Part shown: piece after piece, positions 32,640 to 33,793 of the stretch | Layout of the letters: every line of letters begins with the position of its first letter | Numbering within the stretch: the stretch's first letter is position 1 | Assembly (NCBI GenBank): GCA_003833135.1 | Contig: QZLH01001123.1 | Coordinates: 1-33,793, forward strand | Reading direction: 5' to 3' | Source: Oehlia diaphana | Lineage: Eukaryota > Glomeromycota > Glomeromycetes > Glomerales > Glomeraceae | Length of the DNA stretch: 33,793 bases | Translations under genes and position numbers: made by a program | The notes under the pieces: model-generated | What the model was told of the DNA's origin: nothing | The model's input: the letters and a program-made list of their open reading frames with translations, nothing else | The model's database searches: none

Positions 32640-33793
32640 GATTACTTAAATTTTCTTGTAATTAAATTTTTATTAATATAAATGTTTATTATTTCTTTTT
32701 TTTTGAATTCGGATTAAATCAGTTACTTCTTTTATAAGAAAAAAACAACAACCAAAAGATTTACTTTTTTTCATCTTTTCTTTTTCTTCGTATTAATTTT
32801 ATTAATTTGCAAATCTAGAATCTTAGAATAGACGATTATCATCATGCTTATACATCAAAACATGGAAGAAAATCATACTAAAATAATAATTATGTGAGTT
32901 TTACTGCGTTGGATATCAACTAATTTCGTTTTTGTTTAAAAAAAAAAAAAATTTTTTTAAACATCTCTGGTCGTTGCTTCTTAGCGGCTGTTCTTTATTT
33001 ATAACATAGTAAGAAGTAATGATGAAATTTCATCCGTCAGAGGATACGGGAGTGTAGAAATTTGAGATCACGTGAGGAATGCAAATTTCAGGGGCTTGTA
33101 TTAAAAAAGGAAATCTATTATAAAAATAAAATAAAAAAATAAAAGAGGAATTAAAAAATAGGGGTTAATAATGCTATAAGTTTCATTCTAAAATTAATTA
33201 GTTAGGGCGTTCTAAATTGTTCAATGAAAATTTTTTTTTAATATATAATTTAGTTATTTATTATATTGTCTAATATTTTTTTAATTATTTTAGATTATTT
33301 AAAAAAAAATCTTTCGTAATTGTATGTTGATCATTTTAGTATGAAAAAAAGGTTTGAACAATTGTAATTATGATCTCATATTTAATTTTAGCATGGGAAG
33401 AAAGATTTAAAAATCTTAGATAATTATTTGGGAAAAAAAAATTCTCATTAATTTTAGTATATTTTAGTAAGCTCTTAAATAATAGTGACTATATTTATTT
33501 AATAAAAAAATCTTAGATAATTATTTATTATTAATTTTGAGAAAAAAATTCTCATATATAAATAAAATAATGATTTGTTTTATTGTACTTTTTTTTAATT
33601 GTTTATTTAATTATTTGAAAAAAATATATTTACGTAACTGTATGTTGATCATGTGATTTCTGGCTAAGAAGGTCTCAAATTAATTATAATTATACCTTTT
33701 ACTTTATTAAAAAGTCGTATATTTTTTAAACATCATAAATTTTTTAATAATATTTTATTTTTATTCATTTTCTTTTAGCGAAAAATTAATTTG
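32640..33793. other. gene-free stretch upstream of the ML-domain gene
   Basis: No supported gene. Contains the ML-gene promoter, a long A-run followed by a T-run (about 32938-32959), a TCACGTGA palindrome at 33068-33075, and a patch of imperfect direct repeats at 33315-33652. The window ends inside non-coding DNA. Confidence 0.5.
33315..33652 (+). repeat. imperfect direct repeats
   Basis: cgtaattgtatgttgatcat at 33315-33334 recurs with one change at 33633-33652. Between them aaaatcttagataattattt occurs at 33410-33429 and exactly again at 33507-33526, each followed within about 30 bp by an A-run and ttctcat. The pattern suggests local duplication or two decayed repeat copies. Confidence 0.55.

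Noticed and set aside
32275..32649. 124-codon plus-strand frame over the ML-domain gene
   Set aside because: Antisense shadow; the minus-strand frame has a signal peptide and an ML-domain cysteine pattern.

Overview
The window looks like nuclear DNA from an arbuscular mycorrhizal fungus of the Rhizophagus irregularis type (Glomeromycotina). The reasons are the very AT-rich sequence, eukaryotic genes with short GT-AG introns of about 76-203 nt, and a mix of gene families known to be expanded in those fungi: F-box/LRR proteins, protein kinases fused to Sel1-like repeats, BTB-TLDc proteins, and a small secreted ML-domain lipid-binding protein. I see no prokaryotic operon, CRISPR array, rRNA or tRNA. 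The species call is an inference from gene content.

Layout from left to right. Positions 1-1570 are gene-free, with a possible hAT-type transposon end and a nested foldback structure. Positions 1571-3121 (minus) hold an intact F-box/LRR gene. Positions 3122-5364 are gene-free, with two possible pogo/Tigger-like transposon ends. Positions 5365-9777 (minus) and 12717-15797 (plus) are two head-to-head paralogues, each a five-exon kinase-Sel1 gene that I reconstructed by splicing. The 2.9 kb between them holds a clear MITE with TA flanks (10697-10969). A 1.56 kb element bounded by 21-bp inverted repeats (16179-17739) contains an 832-bp assembly gap. Positions 17740-21555 are gene-poor. Two broken F-box genes follow in tandem on the minus strand (21556-22928 and about 23285-24512). 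Then come, all on the minus strand, an intact BTB-BACK-TLDc gene (25385-26902, two exons), a seven-exon kinase gene with an N-terminal cysteine cluster and a tail of tiny exons (28250-30418), and a secreted ML-domain gene (32121-32639).

How the genes relate. Most encode signalling or adaptor proteins: three kinases, Sel1 scaffolds, and F-box or BTB proteins of the kind that recruit substrates to ubiquitin ligases. Nothing shows that they form one pathway. The neighbourhood is better read as a birth-and-death region: paralogous kinase-Sel1 copies with different repeat numbers, decaying F-box copies and several transposon scars.

The observations most worth following up are the kinase-Sel1 pair, where identical intron phases and a three-Sel1 (108-residue) higher-order period contrast with lost kinase residues in one copy, and the C-terminal tail of the third kinase, built from four consecutive in-frame skippable exons including a 12-nt microexon.
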